Source: Actinomycetota bacterium
Lineage (GTDB): Bacteria > Actinomycetota > Acidimicrobiia > IMCC26256 > VFJJ01
Direction of reading: 5' to 3'
Length of the DNA stretch: 33,895 bases
NCBI GenBank assembly: GCA_009886115.1
Contig: VFJJ01000204.1
Span: 1 to 33,895, forward strand
Part shown: piece by piece, positions 31,308-33,895 of the stretch
Numbering within the stretch: the first letter of the stretch is position 1
Layout of the letters: every line of letters starts with the position of its first letter
The notes under the pieces: model-generated
Told to the model about the DNA's origin: nothing
The model's input: the letters and a program-made list of their open reading frames with translations, nothing else
Databases searched by the model: none
Program-made: the position numbers and the translations under genes

Positions 31308-31313
31308 AGCCTA
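31308..31313 (-). promoter_or_regulatory. -10 box of leaderless AhpD-like gene
   Basis: TAGGCT (minus strand) ends 8 bases before the ATG at 31299. No Shine-Dalgarno sequence. Confidence 0.45.
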
Positions 31314-31331
31314 CGCACCACCACCCCCCGC

Positions 31332-31378
31332 TTCTTTGCGTCTGCGACCGCGCCGGGAGTGACCCCAGCCACAAAGAA
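31332..31378. repeat. 47-bp palindromic element, copy 3 (degenerate)
   Basis: Same 47-bp length and TTCTTTG...CAAAGAA ends as copies 1 and 2. The left arm keeps the GACCGCGCC core, but the right arm has diverged, so 8 of 23 positions do not pair. Runs of C and G outside (CCCCCC left, GGGGGGGG right) extend the inverted symmetry. It lies between divergent genes, which argues against a simple terminator role. Confidence 0.75.
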
Positions 31379-31460
31379 CGGGGGGGGTACCGGTTTTCTG
31401 GCCTGACGCCGGGCGCGAGCGCGAGGCTCGTGCCGATGGCGACGACGAACAGGAGCGGCC

Positions 31461-31871
31461 ATGACCGACGAGCAGCGCCGCCGCAACCTCGACGCCGTGC
31501 ACCGGGCCTTCGCGGCGATCGCCGAGGGCGATGCCGACGCAATGATGGAGAACTACACCGACGACATCGTCTTCGAGTTCCCGTTCTCCGACCCGCCGGC
31601 GCGCATCGAGGGTCGCGACGTGATGCGCGAGTACCTCAGGGGCGCGTTCGCAGGCCTGCGCTTGCGCCTGGAGATCACCGAGATCCATGAGACCATCGAC
31701 CCCGACCGCGTGGTGATCGAGATGGTCAGCTCAGGCCGGATCCTCAGCAACGCCAACCCCTACGCCAACCGGTACATCAGTGTGTACTGGTTCCGCGACG
31801 GCGCCATCAGCCACGTGCGGGAGTTCCTCGACCCGACGCTGTACGCCAAGACCCTCGCCGGAAACGGCTGA
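31461..31871 (+). CDS. SnoaL-like / NTF2-fold protein
   Basis: 136 aa. NTF2-like fold: RRNLDAVHRAFAAIAEGDADAMM (first helix), YTDDIVFEFPFSDPP, GRDVMREYLRGAF and a terminal HVREFLDPTLYAK. This branch (nuclear transport factor 2 family, SnoaL-like) includes ketosteroid isomerase-like and unknown proteins. AGGAG lies 5 bases before the ATG at 31461. It is 20 bp upstream of the F420-type luciferase-like gene on the same strand, so they probably share a transcript. Substrate unknown. Confidence 0.85.
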   Translation: MTDEQRRRNLDAVHRAFAAIAEGDADAMMENYTDDIVFEFPFSDPPARIEGRDVMREYLRGAFAGLRLRLEITEIHETIDPDRVVIEMVSSGRILSNANPYANRYISVYWFRDGAISHVREFLDPTLYAKTLAGNG

Positions 31872-31891
31872 GCGAGCGACGACAGCCGATC

Positions 31892-32764
31892 GTGCCCATC
31901 GAAGCCTGGCAGAACCTGGGGTTCACCGATCCGGCGATGCTGGGGCCACTGGCGCGCCTGGCCGAGGAGCTGGGCTTCGCCGGTGTGAGCCTGCCCGAGC
32001 ATCTCGCGACGCCCGAGACGATCGTCACGCCCAACCCGTACGTTCCCGGCGGCGGTTCGGGGTATGCGCCCGACACCCCGTTCCCCGACCCCTGGGTCAC
32101 CTTCGGGGCGTTGGCCGCGGTCACCGAGCGCCTTCGCTTCGTTGCCAACGTGTCGATACTGGCGCTGCGGCCGCTCGTGGTGGCGGCCAAGGCCATCTCG
32201 ACGGCGGCCGTCCTCTCGCAGAACCGGGTCGTGCTCGGCGTGGGTGTCGGCTGGCTGCGCGAGGAGTTCGAGGCCCTGGGCGTCGACTTCCGCACCCGGG
32301 GCAGACGCACCGACGAGATGCTCATGTTGTTGCCCCGCTTGCTCCGCGGCGAGATCGTGAGTGCCGACGACGAGTTCCACCGGTTCGCGGCGCTGTCGAT
32401 CTCGCCCGTCCCCGACCGAGCCCTGCCCGTGCTGGTGGGCGGGGTCAGTGACGCCGCGCTGGCCCGGGCCGCCCGGGTCGACGGGTGGATCGGTGTGAAC
32501 TTCGAGCCTGAGGTGCTCCTGCCCATCCTCGACCGGCTCGCAAGCGCCCGCAACGAGGCCGGGACGGCGGCGCGCCCGTTCACGATCATGGTCTCGCGTC
32601 CGCCCACGTTCTCGAACAAGGTGGCCCGGGCCTACGAGGCAGCCGGCGTCACCGCGATCGTCAACCGTCCCACGGGTTTCAGTGTCGGAACCGATGTCGA
32701 TATCGACGCCAGCCTCGACGCCCACCGGCGCGTCATGGAGGAGTTCCAGACCCTGCTCGCGTGA
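31892..32764 (+). CDS. LLM class flavin (probably F420)-dependent oxidoreductase 2
   Basis: 290 aa, close to the family standard. WVTFGALAAVTERLRF, NVSILALRPLVVAAKA and the signature VLGVGVGWLREEFEALGV are typical of the F420-dependent LLM branch. RGRRTDEMLMLLPRLLRGE and LPVLVGGVSDAALARAAR follow in the expected order. The start is the GTG at 31892, which gives the N-terminal PIEAWQNLGF strand. It is downstream of the SnoaL-like gene by 20 bp and converges on a third LLM gene. It probably oxidises or reduces a catabolic intermediate with F420. The cofactor is inferred from the branch. Confidence 0.87.
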   Translation: MPIEAWQNLGFTDPAMLGPLARLAEELGFAGVSLPEHLATPETIVTPNPYVPGGGSGYAPDTPFPDPWVTFGALAAVTERLRFVANVSILALRPLVVAAKAISTAAVLSQNRVVLGVGVGWLREEFEALGVDFRTRGRRTDEMLMLLPRLLRGEIVSADDEFHRFAALSISPVPDRALPVLVGGVSDAALARAARVDGWIGVNFEPEVLLPILDRLASARNEAGTAARPFTIMVSRPPTFSNKVARAYEAAGVTAIVNRPTGFSVGTDVDIDASLDAHRRVMEEFQTLLA

Positions 32765-32775
32765 GGGCAACCCGG

Positions 32776-32789
32776 CGTCGCGGGCGACG
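32776..32789. terminator. hairpin between convergent LLM genes
   Basis: CGTCG pairs with CGACG around a CGGG loop, 12 bp after the stop of the plus-strand gene (32764) and just before the stop of the minus-strand gene (32792). Short, no T-tract. Confidence 0.3.
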
Positions 32790-32791
32790 GG

Positions 32792-33778
32792 TCAAGCGCC
32801 GAGCACCGCAGGACGGACGACCGAGTCGAAGAGCTCGAGGCTCTCCCAGGCCAGCTCGGGTGACAGGCCGCCCATGAGCGGATGGAAGATCAGGTTGGCG
32901 TCGTCGGGCAGGGAGCGCCACAGCTCGATGCACGCCTCCGGCGTGACGACCGCGTGCATGCCGTAGGCGCGCAGGGCGTCGGCGTCGGTCATCGGCACGA
33001 AGCCCGTCTCGGTGCCGGACTCGGCCGCCCAGCGCCCGTACTCGTTCATCTCGTGCAGCGCGTGGGGCGCGATGCGCGCCCAGGCCGCGTCGGGGTCGTT
33101 GGCCACGTGCACGAAGAGCGGACCCGACGGGTTGTCGTAACGGGGGGTCTTGCCCAGCCGGGCGCACTCGTCCTCGTACACCTGCCTGATGGCGGGCTCG
33201 GGCGTCATGGCCATGAATCCGTCGGCCAGACGAGCTGCTCGGCGGGCGGTGGCCGCGGCGCCCCCGCCCACCAACACCGGCGGACGGGGTTGCTGCACGG
33301 GGGCCGGGGTCACCCGGAACGTGGCTCCCCGATAGGTGACCGGCTCACCGGTGAGCGCCGCCGTGTACACCGGGATCTTCTCCTCGATGAGCGCCACGCG
33401 GTCGGCCATGTCGAGGCCCAGCATGGCGAACTCGGCTGGCACGTACCCGAGGCCGATCGCGACTTCGACCCGTCCGTTCGAGATCTGATCGACGATCAGC
33501 GTGTCTTCGGCAGCGCGGATGGGATCGAGCAGCGGGAGGATCAACGCCCCGACACGGATGCGGGTTCGTTCGGTACGCGCCGCGACCGCAGCAGCCAAGA
33601 CCAGCGCGGACGGGAGGTAGCCGTCGGCCGAGCCGTGGTGCTCGGAGATCGTGATGCTGTCGACGCCTCGAGCGTCGGCCCACGCGCACTGCTCCAGCGC
33701 AGCCCGATACAGCGCCGGGGCCGGCGGACCGAACGCCGGCGCCCGCATGTCGTACCGCACGATCCACCGCTTCGACAT
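32792..33778 (-). CDS. LLM class flavin-dependent oxidoreductase 3
   Basis: 328 aa, full length. TISEHHGSADGYLPSALVLA, RIRVGALILPLLDPIRAAED, QISNGRVEVAIGLGYVPAEF and PPVLVGGGAAATARRAARLADG are the expected LLM segments. GGGAGAGAG lies a few bases before the ATG at 33778 and fixes the start. The frame runs a little further upstream, to 33832 inside a 7-bp tandem repeat, without support. The repeat begins 43 bp upstream of the start, so repeat length could affect its promoter. Cofactor and substrate unknown. Confidence 0.87.
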   Translation of the reverse strand: MSKRWIVRYDMRAPAFGPPAPALYRAALEQCAWADARGVDSITISEHHGSADGYLPSALVLAAAVAARTERTRIRVGALILPLLDPIRAAEDTLIVDQISNGRVEVAIGLGYVPAEFAMLGLDMADRVALIEEKIPVYTAALTGEPVTYRGATFRVTPAPVQQPRPPVLVGGGAAATARRAARLADGFMAMTPEPAIRQVYEDECARLGKTPRYDNPSGPLFVHVANDPDAAWARIAPHALHEMNEYGRWAAESGTETGFVPMTDADALRAYGMHAVVTPEACIELWRSLPDDANLIFHPLMGGLSPELAWESLELFDSVVRPAVLGA

Positions 33779-33820
33779 GATCTCTCTCCCGCTCACTCTC
33801 GGTTCCGACCGGCACTGCCG

Positions 33821-33895
33821 CTCACTGCTCACTGCTCACTGCTCACTGCTCACTGCTCACTGCTCACTGCTCACTGCTCACTGCTCACTGCTCAC
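33821..33895. repeat. 7-bp tandem repeat at the right edge
   Basis: About 10.7 perfect copies of CTCACTG, running off the end of the window, so the true array is longer. A single extra CTCAC and a CACTG lie just before. On the minus strand every frame meets TGA, so it is not coding for the gene at 32792-33778. A 7-bp unit changes spacing and frame with every slip. Confidence 0.95.

Noticed and set aside
33821-33895. CRISPR array
   Set aside because: The unit is 7 bp with no spacers, a simple tandem repeat.

Overview
The window is GC-rich, densely packed DNA from an actinobacterium, most probably of the class Acidimicrobiia. I infer this from the GC content, several F420/FMN-dependent luciferase-like oxidoreductases, many CoA-ester and short-chain dehydrogenase genes, GTG starts with 4-base GTGA overlaps, and -10 boxes placed right next to start codons (leaderless genes). 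No rRNA, tRNA, CRISPR array, phage or insertion sequence was recognised.

Layout. 1-454: 3' end of a DM13-domain secreted protein. 486-6236: CoA-ester metabolism: a two-domain crotonase, an acyl-CoA synthetase, a small conserved protein, a FadB2-type 3-hydroxyacyl-CoA dehydrogenase and a two-half CaiB/BaiF CoA-transferase. 6307-8667: a GNAT acetyltransferase, a serine/threonine dehydratase and a CopG/MazF-type toxin-antitoxin pair. 8692-10388: first UGSC selenoprotein cassette. 10406-13924: two SDR oxidoreductases and a D-aminoacylase-like amidohydrolase. 14050-16643: response regulator, histidine kinase and ribB in one direction. 16782-19341: a putative copper/electron-transfer group (repeat lipoprotein, DUF6529-like membrane protein, cupredoxin). 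19415-25027: EthD protein, SnoaL-like protein, ADP-ribosylglycohydrolase, SDR and an orphan molybdopterin hydroxylase large subunit. 25092-27323: an APH-type phosphotransferase and an AAA/DUF4143 ATPase with three 23-bp repeats upstream. 27563-29169: second UGSC selenoprotein cassette. 29337-33778: three luciferase-like oxidoreductases, an AhpD-like protein, a SnoaL-like protein and a relic of a secreted repeat protein. The window ends in a 7-bp tandem repeat.

Main discovery. Two unlinked, paralogous two-gene cassettes each pair a UGSC-family protein, whose frame is interrupted by an in-frame TGA at the same place (GLA-[K/N]-TGA-GSCT), with a 351-368 aa partner of unknown function. The genes overlap by 4 bases in both cassettes, but their order is swapped. 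The TGA is best read as selenocysteine in a UxxC redox motif, with short hairpins just downstream as SECIS candidates. An ordinary ORF caller breaks both selenoproteins in two.

Other non-coding structure: three copies of a 47-bp palindromic element with conserved TTCTTTG/CAAAGAA ends, a separate perfect 37-bp palindrome, a predicted G-quadruplex between convergent genes, and several leaderless-type promoters.
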